From NCBI GenBank assembly GCA_947480015.1, contig CANKBS010000016.1, positions 28,188 through 92,187 of the forward strand: DNA of 64,000 nt. The letters run 5' to 3'. The position numbers and the translations under genes are program-made. Under the pieces are notes generated by a model. It ran no database searches, was not told the origin of the DNA, and saw only the letters and a program-made list of their open reading frames with translations. The DNA comes from Sphingobacteriaceae bacterium (lineage in GTDB: Bacteria; Bacteroidota; Bacteroidia; B-17B0; Aurantibacillaceae). Within the stretch, counting starts at the first letter, position 1. Every line of letters begins with the position of its first letter. This document shows positions 17,385 to 24,718 of the stretch, in pieces.

Positions 17385-17601
17385 TTTTAATGAATTATTT
17401 CAAGCAACTATGGTACTTTGTTGCTTACCATTTATTTATATAATCTTAATGTTATTAAGACATTATATTTTTAATAAATTACTTAATTGGAGCCGTATAA
17501 ATGAGGCTGTAGATAAAAATGATTTATATTATATAATACTTTATTTATTTGCATTTATCATTATAATTTTAGCCATTCTTTTAATGCCTCTGTATTTATA
17601 A
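17356..17601 (+). CDS. Small phage membrane protein
   Basis: 81 aa with two predicted transmembrane helices (about 17-35 and 57-81) separated by a short charged loop (NWSRINEAVDKND). It starts inside the preceding gene and ends 3 bp before rep. Could be a virion membrane or assembly protein; not recognised. Confidence 0.6.
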   Translation: MNLQILINNNFNELFQATMVLCCLPFIYIILMLLRHYIFNKLLNWSRINEAVDKNDLYYIILYLFAFIIIILAILLMPLYL

Positions 17602-17604
17602 TAT

Positions 17605-19311
17605 ATGGATACAATTGTATTTAGATTGCACGATGTTAAAAAGCATTTTTCTTTAGTAAATCAAATTATTGCATCAACTACCGGATATACTATTAATTTA
17701 GAATCTGTAGATGTTACAACTCCATTAAAATCATTATTTCAAAATTTAATTGAACAAATAGAGCAAGGTGTGGTATTGCAAAAAGGTGATATTATAGAAA
17801 TTATGGATCATAAGCATGATGGCATTAATTCAGTTTCTGAATTTTTAAAAATGAAAACTGTTATTTTCGGAGATACTAATCGTAAGCTTAACGCTGCTTA
17901 TCGTGGAAAAAATAAAATGCGTTCTTCTAATTATGATCTTACAACTTCAATTTGTTATGATCGTAATTTTATTGAATGGAATTTTTCTATTCCTAAATTT
18001 CTTTATGGTACTAATCTTTTTCAATTTGTTCCGCATCCTGGTGAACATAATTACAATCATACTGTCATTAATTGGTCTATGTATAAACGAGATCTTTTTG
18101 ATCGTTTTATGACCTTTGCTAAAAATTTTTTTTCAAAAAATTTCATGCTTGGTGGCGAACATAAATTGGACCTTATGGAATTGGAAATTAATCGAATTGA
18201 CTTTTGTTGGAATCAATTTTTTCGTTCTAAGAATGAAGCTTTAGTTCGTCTTGGTTATATTGAAAAAATGAAGTTGCGCGGTGTACGTTCCGGTTCTGAG
18301 CGTTTTACAGAGTATAATGAGAGCACTATGTGGATTACAGATGGTTATAGTAAAAAAGTTTATCATAAAGGTGCGGAATTTAGAAAAAACGATATGAAGG
18401 AACTCACCAAAAAAGGACATTTTTCTAAAAATGAAATTGAAAATATGGCAGATATGGCCGACAGGTGTTTACGTTTTGAAGTAACATTAAGAAAAAAACA
18501 TCTTTCTTATTTATATCAAACTACTTTGTGGCGTTCTAAATCAGCCGGTCAAAATGAATTCCGGGAGCGCGCAAAGGATGGCCGTAAATTTTACAATCTT
18601 AAAAAAGAAAATTTACCTGAGTATGAGAAGCAATGTAAGCAACTTGGAAAATCTGATATTGATGGCCGTATTAATGCTTATATAATAAATGAAGCTTGTA
18701 AAAATTACAGACGTTGTTTTGTTCTGGGAAATAGTGATTCTGTAAATTATTTCAATGAAAATTTTTCACCAATTGAATTGGATCCAAAAAATAAGGAAAT
18801 AAGATTGACTAAAGAAGTCTGCATGAATAAACAAATTTTTAATTTATGGCATGATTTTTTAGAAAATTTTATTTTAGAAACTGAGGTTAAATTCCTTCCT
18901 TCTTACGATGCTTTAGAGGAAAAAATAAGAAAACACAATGAATCTCGATCCATATATCGGGAAACTTTCGATGTAAAATATCTCGAAAGTATTGATAAGG
19001 CCACAAGGATGGCCGCAACAAGAATTTTTCGTTCTTTAAATATTCTCGAAAAAAATACTATTGAGGAAATTGAAAAATTTCAGCTTTTAAGCCGCACAAC
19101 CATTTGGCGGCTTAAAAAGGATCTTAAGACTTTAAAAATGGATTTAAATGTAAATATGCATGGTGATAGCGAACGAGTTGCCTTGGCGAGTGATTTTATA
19201 TCTGCGGCTTATGATGACGAAGGCCGCATGATTAGAGAAGAGACAGGCTTTTTAAATTATAGTTCATTCATAATTGATATGAAGAAAGTTCAAAACAAAA
19301 CATATTGTTAG
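17605..19311 (+). CDS. Replication initiation protein, filamentous-phage gpII/Phage_CRI type
   Basis: 568 aa. By eye it follows the order of conserved blocks in M13 gene II protein: IEWNFSIPKFLYGTNLF (123-139), the family signature EINRIDFCWNQ (194-204, cf. SRID in M13), WITDGYSKKVYHKGAEF (243-259, cf. TLVAYLKHVEL) and LRFEVTLRKKHL (289-300, cf. VRFEARIETRWL). gpII nicks the viral strand origin and remains engaged during rolling-circle replication. The C-terminal half is longer than M13 gpII and contains a helix-turn-helix-like RTTIWRLKKDL. It implies rolling-circle replication from an origin in this element, probably the hairpin region at 27.5-28 kb. Divergence from M13 is large, so the catalytic tyrosine is not assigned. 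Confidence 0.8.
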   Translation: MDTIVFRLHDVKKHFSLVNQIIASTTGYTINLESVDVTTPLKSLFQNLIEQIEQGVVLQKGDIIEIMDHKHDGINSVSEFLKMKTVIFGDTNRKLNAAYRGKNKMRSSNYDLTTSICYDRNFIEWNFSIPKFLYGTNLFQFVPHPGEHNYNHTVINWSMYKRDLFDRFMTFAKNFFSKNFMLGGEHKLDLMELEINRIDFCWNQFFRSKNEALVRLGYIEKMKLRGVRSGSERFTEYNESTMWITDGYSKKVYHKGAEFRKNDMKELTKKGHFSKNEIENMADMADRCLRFEVTLRKKHLSYLYQTTLWRSKSAGQNEFRERAKDGRKFYNLKKENLPEYEKQCKQLGKSDIDGRINAYIINEACKNYRRCFVLGNSDSVNYFNENFSPIELDPKNKEIRLTKEVCMNKQIFNLWHDFLENFILETEVKFLPSYDALEEKIRKHNESRSIYRETFDVKYLESIDKATRMAATRIFRSLNILEKNTIEEIEKFQLLSRTTIWRLKKDLKTLKMDLNVNMHGDSERVALASDFISAAYDDEGRMIREETGFLNYSSFIIDMKKVQNKTYC

Positions 19312-19319
19312 TAATTTTG
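19289..19319 (+). promoter_or_regulatory. Candidate promoter for the capsid operon
   Basis: TAATTTTG (19312-19319) fits the Bacteroidota -7 element TAnnTTTG, with TTC at 19289-19291 20 nt upstream (near-match to TTG). It sits at the end of rep and would start RNA around 19325, before ATG 19353. Confidence 0.45.
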
Positions 19320-19352
19320 ATGCATCGAATTAATCATTCAAAAAACATTAAA

Positions 19353-19505
19353 ATGAAAAGAATTTTCAGATGGATCATGAAACCGCTTAACTTGGTTCTA
19401 GTGGTTGTAGGCTTTTTAGCTTTTAAATTTTTCACAAATCCCGCTTTTAAAGCTACGGCAATCGCTCGTTTTCCTTTTTTAGCATCATTAGGCGGAAAAG
19501 CATAA
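19353..19505 (+). CDS. Small phage membrane protein before the capsid gene
   Basis: 50 aa from ATG 19353; ATG 19320 in the same frame is possible, but it would lie upstream of the predicted transcript start. One transmembrane helix (NLVLVVVGFLAFKFF) with a basic N-terminus (KRIFRWIMK) and a small C-terminal tail. This size and layout resemble filamentous-phage coat-like or internal-membrane peptides; here it precedes a putative icosahedral capsid gene, so a membrane-vesicle virion component is more likely. Confidence 0.6.
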   Translation: MKRIFRWIMKPLNLVLVVVGFLAFKFFTNPAFKATAIARFPFLASLGGKA

Positions 19506-19527
19506 TTAACTCTTAAAAAAAAACAAA

Positions 19528-20511
19528 ATGGACATTTTAGTTGGCAGACAAAAACAATTTATTCTTCAAAATAAATGTGTGCGTGGTTTAAATTTTACTG
19601 TGGAATTAATTCATGGTACATTAAATACTGACTTAGTTTTAGCAGATTTATTGCCTGAAAATATTATTATTGGTATGACATTGGTTCGCGGTGGCCAAAA
19701 TATGGTTGTAATGAACCCAGCCAATTTACGCATCCTTCATTTGGATTCCACTTTCTATCGTGCAAATTGGAATAAAATTGCTCCGAATGTGGCTACTTTA
19801 GCCAATTGGACCGAAATTGTTCAAAAAGGTGCCGCTGCTTATAATAAACGCATTGTTGAATTAGCTTTTGATTTTCATGGTTGTTATGATCTTACCGGAA
19901 CCGATGAGTTAATTGTAGACATTAACTTTCAATCAAATGCTGTTTCTGCTTCTGCAGATACTAACAGTAAATTAGTTGTTACTGAAAATATAGATGATTT
20001 TGGATTTGAAAAATTCACTCCTTTTTTCAATATTAAACAGATTCAACCTGGTGAGTCTACTTTTCAAGATTCTTACAACAATTTAAAAGAATTGAGAATT
20101 ATCAATTTAGATAAAACTAGCATGCTTTATTCAGCTGCTCCGGTTACACAAGCTTCTTTGACTTCTGAATTAGCTTCTTATGTTGATGTTTATTCGACTA
20201 TGTTGACTAAACGTGTTAATTCTTTCTTTAACCAAGCTGAATGTGATGCCCGTACACAATGTTTCGACTTATATAATGGCGACATTGCTCGTACCGCAAA
20301 TTTGAATTTGACTTTGGCTAGTACTAACATCAATTCAAATAAAAATTACATTGTTTCTCGTCTTGCTTATCAAGATGCTCGTTTGTTTAATTTATATCAG
20401 GCTAAAGTTGCTGCAGATTCTCTGCAAGCCGCTGCAGATTCTGGTGTACCTATTCCAAACAATCAGATTGCACAAGTTTCGCAAGCGATTAGCAATAATA
20501 CTGTAAATTAA
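19528..20511 (+). CDS. Putative double-jelly-roll major capsid protein
   Basis: 327 aa, soluble, beta-rich, no signal peptide. Two halves can be seen: about 1-150 (VRGLNFTVELIHGTLNTDL, VELAFDFHGCYDLTG, DELIVDINF) and about 155-300 (FFNIKQIQPGEST, LRIINLDKTSML, TANLNLTLA), each alternating strand and loop as expected for two jelly rolls. The C-terminus is helical and Ala/Gln-rich. Length, position after rep and among small membrane proteins, and a strong terminator right behind it all suit the major capsid protein of a FLiP/PM2-type membrane-containing phage. This is inference: no sequence homology was tested. Confidence 0.6.
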   Translation: MDILVGRQKQFILQNKCVRGLNFTVELIHGTLNTDLVLADLLPENIIIGMTLVRGGQNMVVMNPANLRILHLDSTFYRANWNKIAPNVATLANWTEIVQKGAAAYNKRIVELAFDFHGCYDLTGTDELIVDINFQSNAVSASADTNSKLVVTENIDDFGFEKFTPFFNIKQIQPGESTFQDSYNNLKELRIINLDKTSMLYSAAPVTQASLTSELASYVDVYSTMLTKRVNSFFNQAECDARTQCFDLYNGDIARTANLNLTLASTNINSNKNYIVSRLAYQDARLFNLYQAKVAADSLQAAADSGVPIPNNQIAQVSQAISNNTVN

Positions 20512-20534
20512 TATCTTGTGTTCCTTCATCATAA

Positions 20535-20566
20535 AATGCCGGCCGGCTCCGGTCGGCATTTTTTTT
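20535..20566 (+). terminator. Strong intrinsic terminator after the capsid gene
   Basis: AATGCCGGCCGG (20535-20546) pairs with CCGGTCGGCATT (20549-20560; one G-T), followed by six further T. A GC-rich stem in AT-rich phage DNA. Partial readthrough would give high capsid and lower minor-protein levels. Confidence 0.85.
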
Positions 20567-20578
20567 AAAATTTAAAAA

Positions 20579-20935
20579 ATGGGCTATTTAGCAAATTTAT
20601 TCAACGGTAAAAAATTAGGCAATGTTCTTGATACTTTCAAGGAAATTCGCATTCATAAAATCGATGCTAAATATGCTTTTAAAACTGCAAAAGTTGACGA
20701 TAAATATTATGCAGCTAATCAATTAGCAAATCAGGGAATAGATTCTCAGCATAATACATTTATGGATGCCTTGCCAAGTATGTTTCAAAGTGTTGGCGGT
20801 ACTGTTTCAAATTTATTTGGAAATGGCAAGGGTGCCCTTGGGCAATCAATTACACCGGGCAATTCAAACATAATTGTTTATGTTCTTGGTGCGGTTGCTG
20901 TTTTATTTATGTTTATGACAATTAGAAAAAAATAA
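20579..20935 (+). CDS. Phage protein with C-terminal membrane anchor
   Basis: 118 aa. The N-terminal 70 residues are charged and helical; the middle is Gly/Asn-rich (VGGTVSNLFGNGKGALGQS). Residues about 96-115 (NIIVYVLGAVAVLFMFMTI) form a transmembrane helix, followed by RKK. C-tail-anchored proteins of this kind recur at 20937 and 21629 and probably sit in an internal virion membrane. Confidence 0.65.
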   Translation: MGYLANLFNGKKLGNVLDTFKEIRIHKIDAKYAFKTAKVDDKYYAANQLANQGIDSQHNTFMDALPSMFQSVGGTVSNLFGNGKGALGQSITPGNSNIIVYVLGAVAVLFMFMTIRKK

Positions 20936-20936
20936 A

Positions 20937-21404
20937 ATGCCAAACGTTGGTGATATAGTAGGTGATATTAAAAATAGTGTTTCTAACGCTGTTAATAATG
21001 TTGTTACAACCGTACAAAATACGGCCGGTAATATTCAACAAAATGTACAAGGTGAAATTAATATAGTTAAAGATGCCGTACAAGAGGGTATTGATTCTAT
21101 AAAAAATACTCTTAATCCAACTGCTCCTGTTGATCCTATTGTCATACCTCCAAAATTTAATCCTGCCGGTACTCAAATAAAAGGCGGTTTGGATGGTGTT
21201 GTTCCTGGTTCTGGTAATTTTGATGAGAATTTTCAAACCGATAAAGGGATTATGACTACTAGCGCACTTAGTGCGCTTGGTTTAAATTCTTGGCAAGTTA
21301 ACCAAAATTATCCGGAGCCTGACTTAACCGAAGCTTCTAAGCCATTGATTTTAGGTTTAGCCGTTGCTGGTGCTTTACTTTTACTTTACTTTTTTAAAAA
21401 ATAA
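20937..21404 (+). CDS. Phage protein with amphipathic repeats and C-terminal membrane anchor
   Basis: 155 aa. Residues 1-60 show repeated amphipathic helices (VGDIVGDIKNSVSNAVNNVV, TVQNTAGNIQQNVQGEIN, IVKDAVQEGIDSIKNTL). A Pro/Gly-rich linker follows, and residues about 133-151 (PLILGLAVAGALLLLYFF) form a transmembrane helix ending in KK. It could be a DNA-delivery or spike-support protein. Inference only. It follows the previous gene by 1 bp. Confidence 0.65.
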   Translation: MPNVGDIVGDIKNSVSNAVNNVVTTVQNTAGNIQQNVQGEINIVKDAVQEGIDSIKNTLNPTAPVDPIVIPPKFNPAGTQIKGGLDGVVPGSGNFDENFQTDKGIMTTSALSALGLNSWQVNQNYPEPDLTEASKPLILGLAVAGALLLLYFFKK

Positions 21405-21406
21405 AT

Positions 21407-21625
21407 ATGCGTTTTTTTTATCTAATAACTGAGGACCAAGCCAATCAAATTGGCTCTTTTCCTTATACTCATGGTAAGGATTTTGATCCTTTGGAATTTC
21501 CACAAGGTGATGGCATTTATGCTATCGATGCCATTTTAATGGATCGCATTGGCCATTTTGAACAATTTTCTCATTTAGATTTTTCTAAATTGGAAATTAT
21601 TAACGAACTCAATTTAAAACAATAA
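21407..21625 (+). CDS. Small acidic phage protein
   Basis: 72 aa soluble protein with an acidic C-terminal half (FEQFSHLDFSKLEIINEL) and a N-terminal FFYLITEDQANQIG. No motif recognised. Same spacing (2-3 bp) as the other genes of this operon. Confidence 0.6.
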   Translation: MRFFYLITEDQANQIGSFPYTHGKDFDPLEFPQGDGIYAIDAILMDRIGHFEQFSHLDFSKLEIINELNLKQ

Positions 21626-21628
21626 ACT

Positions 21629-21883
21629 ATGTCAAAAATTTTTGGTGGTAAAATATCACATTGGCTTGAAAATGCCGCTCAATTTACCGGTGACACCGGG
21701 AGTGCCGGAAATAAGATGTTAAATAATATCTCTGGTAAGGTTAATACTTTTTTAACTGATTCTACAAAGGGAATTGGTATTAAAGTTGATAATTCAAGCC
21801 TTTTAAAAATTGGTGGCGTTGGAGCTGCTCTTATTACCCTTTGGTATTTCATGACAAAAAAGAAATCACGTAAAAACCGCTAA
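21629..21883 (+). CDS. Small phage protein with C-terminal membrane anchor
   Basis: 84 aa. The N-terminal 50 residues are polar and Gly/Asn-rich; the helix LKIGGVGAALITLWYFM (about 58-74) is followed by a very basic tail (TKKKSRKNR) that would face DNA or cytoplasm. Third member of the tail-anchored group. Likely virion membrane protein (inference). Confidence 0.6.
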   Translation: MSKIFGGKISHWLENAAQFTGDTGSAGNKMLNNISGKVNTFLTDSTKGIGIKVDNSSLLKIGGVGAALITLWYFMTKKKSRKNR

Positions 21884-21885
21884 AT

Positions 21886-22176
21886 ATGAAATTTGCAATA
21901 AAATTATTATTCAGGTTAATTTTTCAATTTGTTCCAATTGACGAAGAGGATTCAAGCCGTATTTTAGGTAAGGCCAAAGATTGGGCCGATACTGTCCGGA
22001 TTGATGATGATGAGGACAATAAAACTCCTCAAATTTATCGTACAATTGGAAAATATTGTAATATGTGGGGCGTTCAACTTGGTATGTGTGTTGTTTATTT
22101 ATTCGCATATCAAAATATGAAGTCAGCTTTCATGGAATCAAAGGATGATGATGATGATAAATTTTCAAATAAATAA
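21886..22176 (+). CDS. Small acidic phage protein
   Basis: 96 aa. The N-terminal hydrophobic stretch MKFAIKLLFRLIFQFVPI may be membrane-associated, and a second weak hydrophobic segment (GVQLGMCVVYLFAY) occurs near 66-79. The ends are acidic (DDDEDNK, ESKDDDDDK). Not recognised. Confidence 0.55.
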   Translation: MKFAIKLLFRLIFQFVPIDEEDSSRILGKAKDWADTVRIDDDEDNKTPQIYRTIGKYCNMWGVQLGMCVVYLFAYQNMKSAFMESKDDDDDKFSNK

Positions 22177-22193
22177 AATTTAAATAAAAAATC

Positions 22194-22334
22194 ATGGATG
22201 CAATTTTAAATCTTTTACAAACTTATGTTGGCGAAATAGCTTCCGCCGGAATTACAATGCTTTTTGCTTGGATTCATCGTAAAGCTTCTTTAAAAAACTT
22301 AAAAGATTCAGGTCAATTAATACAAAAGCCATAA
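22194..22334 (+). CDS. Very small phage membrane protein
   Basis: 46 aa (MDAILNLLQTYVGEIASAG, then ITMLFAWIHRKASLKNLKD). One short transmembrane or amphipathic helix followed by a basic tail. It fits into the gap between 22176 and 22337 with the same tight spacing, which supports it as a gene. Confidence 0.5.
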   Translation: MDAILNLLQTYVGEIASAGITMLFAWIHRKASLKNLKDSGQLIQKP

Positions 22335-22336
22335 TT

Positions 22337-22462
22337 ATGAAAAAAATAGTTTCAAAAAGTTTATTTCGCAAGCTTTCAGCTGCCGGAAAAAAAGCGGTAA
22401 TTAAAATCGCTAAAAAAATGACTTCTCGACGTAAAAAAACTACTAAAAGACGTCGTTATTAA
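22337..22462 (+). CDS. Tiny Arg/Lys-rich phage peptide
   Basis: 41 aa with about 18 Lys/Arg and no acidic residue; it ends SRRKKTTKRRRY. Such peptides condense packaged DNA in small ssDNA phages (protein J of phiX174-like viruses is the well-known example; no homology claimed). It starts 2 bp after the preceding stop and ends 1 bp before the next start. Likely virion DNA-binding protein. Confidence 0.6.
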   Translation: MKKIVSKSLFRKLSAAGKKAVIKIAKKMTSRRKKTTKRRRY

Positions 22463-22463
22463 A

Positions 22464-22694
22464 ATGGCCTTATTTGGTTTAATATCTTTTAGTGGTTTTA
22501 AGAAATTAAAACCAAGTGAGAAAAAAAAACTTCGAAGTGTGGGCGATCTTATAGATTCGTCAAACTTTCAAAGTTTTCTTCCTAAAAAAGTTAGTAAACA
22601 AAAAAAAGAAAAATATAAAAAACAAACTGAACTATACCAAAAACAAGCCGGTTTTCGTAGGTATTTAAATATGGGTGGTTTTTTAGATAAATAA
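22464..22694 (+). CDS. Small basic phage protein
   Basis: 76 aa, strongly basic (KKLKPSEKKKLRS, PKKVSKQKKEKYKKQTELYQ), predicted helical. It begins with a short hydrophobic stretch (MALFGLISFSGF). A similar ISFGG-type N-terminus occurs at 24719 (MRLINLISFGGIKP). May bind nucleic acid or link membrane and genome. Not recognised. Confidence 0.6.
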   Translation: MALFGLISFSGFKKLKPSEKKKLRSVGDLIDSSNFQSFLPKKVSKQKKEKYKKQTELYQKQAGFRRYLNMGGFLDK

Positions 22695-22698
22695 AAAT

Positions 22699-23241
22699 AT
22701 GGCACTTAATAAAAATATGGATTCGCGTGAAGCGAAAGGATGGGGTCAATTAGTCATTTATGCTATTATTGCTCTTGTCATTTTACCAATCTTTTTAAAT
22801 GTTGGCAAAATTTTTAAGTTTGGAACTGGTTTCCTAACTAATTTTTTTTCAGATAAAACTGCAACCGATCAAGTTCCTGTTATTCAAGAGCAAGTTGTTG
22901 ATCCTGTTAAGAAACTTTTAGTTAAAAATAAATGTACTAAAGATGATGCTTGGTTTACCTCTACAGCTTTAAAGCTTGAACAAGCAATGCAAGGTTGGGG
23001 CTCTGATCGTGGAACAATTTCACCGTTAATTTATGCTTTGAATAGTGATGATGATGCTAGGGCCCTTTATATTGCTTTTGGTGTTCGTATAAATACAGAT
23101 GGCAATAATGAGGCCGGTGATTTAACTCAGTGGTTTGGTTGGGAGTTCTCCAATTTACCAGAGTGGCTCGGCGGTTCTTCAAATATGGTTTCTTTAATTA
23201 AAGATAAATTTCAAAATAGTGGTATTCCACTTCCTTGGTAA
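22699..23241 (+). CDS. Phage virion-associated protein with TM helix and annexin-repeat-like motif
   Basis: 180 aa. Transmembrane helix about 17-36 (LVIYAIIALVILPIFLNVG), a linker, then a soluble domain. Residues about 86-130 contain LEQAMQGWGSDRGTISPLIY and LNSDDDARALYIAFGVR, which follow the spacing of an annexin repeat (A..L..AM.G.GTDE..I...L). The acidic residue of the calcium loop is not clearly conserved. Tail end QNSGIPLPW. Possibly a membrane-bound virion protein interacting with host envelope. It ends with a TAATG overlap with the next gene. Confidence 0.6.
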   Translation: MALNKNMDSREAKGWGQLVIYAIIALVILPIFLNVGKIFKFGTGFLTNFFSDKTATDQVPVIQEQVVDPVKKLLVKNKCTKDDAWFTSTALKLEQAMQGWGSDRGTISPLIYALNSDDDARALYIAFGVRINTDGNNEAGDLTQWFGWEFSNLPEWLGGSSNMVSLIKDKFQNSGIPLPW

Positions 23242-23615
23242 TGACAAATAATAGTGTAGATTTTGTAAGAACAAAGGCCTTAGTAATGGATTTTATTGCC
23301 AATGCGCTTGGTGTTACTCCTATTGGAGCTTCTTATTTATTAAGCGGTCCCGGCGGTCCTTTGGGCGTTGGTGTCGCTTTAAATAACGCTGCTTATTTTG
23401 GTGATTTGGATATAAATTTGAATACTGCTTTAGGCACTAATTTTAAAATTTATACACCTGGATCAGGAATCATAGAAAATAGTGGCGTTATGAATGCCGG
23501 TTATAATGGACCTATTATTTTACCATTTTCATATAATTCAATTATTTTTAATCGATTTGATTGCAATGCCGGTTCTCATACTTGGCGTTTTCAAGGATGG
23601 ATAGTAACTTGGTAG
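23241..23615 (+). CDS. Putative minor structural phage protein
   Basis: 124 aa from ATG 23241, which overlaps the preceding TAA (TAATG) and is preferred over an in-frame TTG at 23235. Beta-rich, Gly/Asn-rich sequence (YLLSGPGGPLGVGVALNN, FDCNAGSHTWRFQGWIVTW) with no charged clusters: looks like a jelly-roll or spike protein. Position between membrane proteins suggests a minor capsid or vertex component. Confidence 0.6.
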   Translation: MTNNSVDFVRTKALVMDFIANALGVTPIGASYLLSGPGGPLGVGVALNNAAYFGDLDINLNTALGTNFKIYTPGSGIIENSGVMNAGYNGPIILPFSYNSIIFNRFDCNAGSHTWRFQGWIVTW

Positions 23616-23890
23616 ATAAAACATTAAAAGGCTTTTATTTGCTTTTTAAGGACTTATTAGCCGTCCCCTTGTCTTTTATCAAGTGGTCGGCTTTTGTCGC
23701 ATTAGGAAGCTTATTAGTTGCTTTATTAGTCGCTTTAGCACCTTTATTTTTGGTTGGTTACATTTTTACTGTTTTTTTTGATCTTTTCAAAAAACCAGAT
23801 TTAAAACCAAAAAAAGAAGATAAATATTCGGCATTTCCTGATTTCCTTAAAAGTGGTTTTTCGGCAATGTTAAAAAGACAAGAAAATTAA
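23597..23890 (+). CDS. Phage membrane protein
   Basis: 97 aa from ATG 23597, overlapping the previous gene by 19 bp (an earlier in-frame TTG is less likely). It has a long hydrophobic region (FVALGSLLVALLVALAPLFLVGYIFTVFF, about 33-62 in one or two helices), then a basic tail (KKPDLKPKKEDK). Possible holin or virion membrane protein. Confidence 0.6.
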   Translation: MDSNLVDKTLKGFYLLFKDLLAVPLSFIKWSAFVALGSLLVALLVALAPLFLVGYIFTVFFDLFKKPDLKPKKEDKYSAFPDFLKSGFSAMLKRQEN

Positions 23891-23891
23891 A

Positions 23892-24077
23892 ATGGCCGTT
23901 TTAGCATCACTTAAAGTAGGTGAAAATTTTAAGTTCTATAAAGTAACTCAAAATTATCAAATAACCGGTTCTTTTAAGGTTGGTGAAACACTTTTTATTA
24001 CTTATAGATCGCGTTCTACTTTGCGCGTTGGTGATTATAAAAGTACTCGAATTTTTAAACGTATTATCAGAGTATAA
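23892..24077 (+). CDS. Small basic beta-rich phage protein
   Basis: 61 aa, alternating hydrophobic and polar residues (KVGENFKFYKVTQNYQITG, GETLFITYRSRSTLRVG), basic C-terminus. Looks like a small beta-barrel. Overlaps the hydrolase gene by 1 bp (TAATG). Not recognised. Confidence 0.55.
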   Translation: MAVLASLKVGENFKFYKVTQNYQITGSFKVGETLFITYRSRSTLRVGDYKSTRIFKRIIRV

Positions 24078-24700
24078 TGGAACAAACTTTTTTAAATATA
24101 TCCAAAGATCGTCCGGATGAGCAATTTGGCCATTTTACCGGAAAAGAACTTTATTCACGTTCTCTTGATGCGCCAAAAGAACATGAGTTATCTGAGCAAA
24201 CTGTTAATGCTTGGAATATTGTTCGAGATTATTATAATAAACCTTTAAAAATCAATTCAACTTATAGGACTAAGCTTCATGAATTAAGTCTTAAAAAAGG
24301 TTTTATAGGCGAGCATTATTATAAACGTGCTATCGATGGCGCGTTTTTAACATCGGTGGATCAAGAAACTTTGTTACCTGATTTCATTGCTCAAATTTTA
24401 ACACAAGGCACATTATTTAAAAAACTACGTAACGCCGGTATTAATGGCTTTGGAGTTTATGATACTTTTGTACATTTAGATTCAAGGCCTCAAAATGGCC
24501 TTGCTCATAGAGATGAGTTTGGGACTTTTGCTTTTTGGGATAATAGAACAAAAATTGATGGCGTACAAAAGCCTTTTTTTAAATCTTTGTGGGATGGTTA
24601 TGGCAAGGAGGATGGTGATTTAGGTGTGCCCAAAAACGATTCCAGGATCGTAACACTTTTTTTAATTGGCTCTTTTGTAGCTGCTTTTTTTTTTAATTAA
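24077..24700 (+). CDS. M15-like murein peptidase (phage lysin or entry enzyme)
   Basis: 207 aa. The zinc-peptidase pattern of M15 can be seen: INSTYRTKLHEL (59-70), GEHYYKRAIDGAF (78-90; His80 and Asp87 as predicted zinc ligands) and GFGVYDTFVHLDSR (124-137; His133 zinc ligand, with Asp135). It would cleave peptide cross-links in peptidoglycan. The C-terminus ends in a hydrophobic helix (VTLFLIGSFVAAFFF), so the enzyme is probably membrane-anchored, suited to a virion membrane. It is the only lysis candidate enzyme in the element. Confidence 0.75.
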   Translation: MEQTFLNISKDRPDEQFGHFTGKELYSRSLDAPKEHELSEQTVNAWNIVRDYYNKPLKINSTYRTKLHELSLKKGFIGEHYYKRAIDGAFLTSVDQETLLPDFIAQILTQGTLFKKLRNAGINGFGVYDTFVHLDSRPQNGLAHRDEFGTFAFWDNRTKIDGVQKPFFKSLWDGYGKEDGDLGVPKNDSRIVTLFLIGSFVAAFFFN

Positions 24701-24718
24701 AGACCGTAAAAATAATTA

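Noticed and set aside
16980..17601. Filamentous phage gene I (Zot-like) assembly ATPase near rep
   Set aside because: Neither protein has a Walker A motif or suitable length; they are short hypothetical and membrane proteins.
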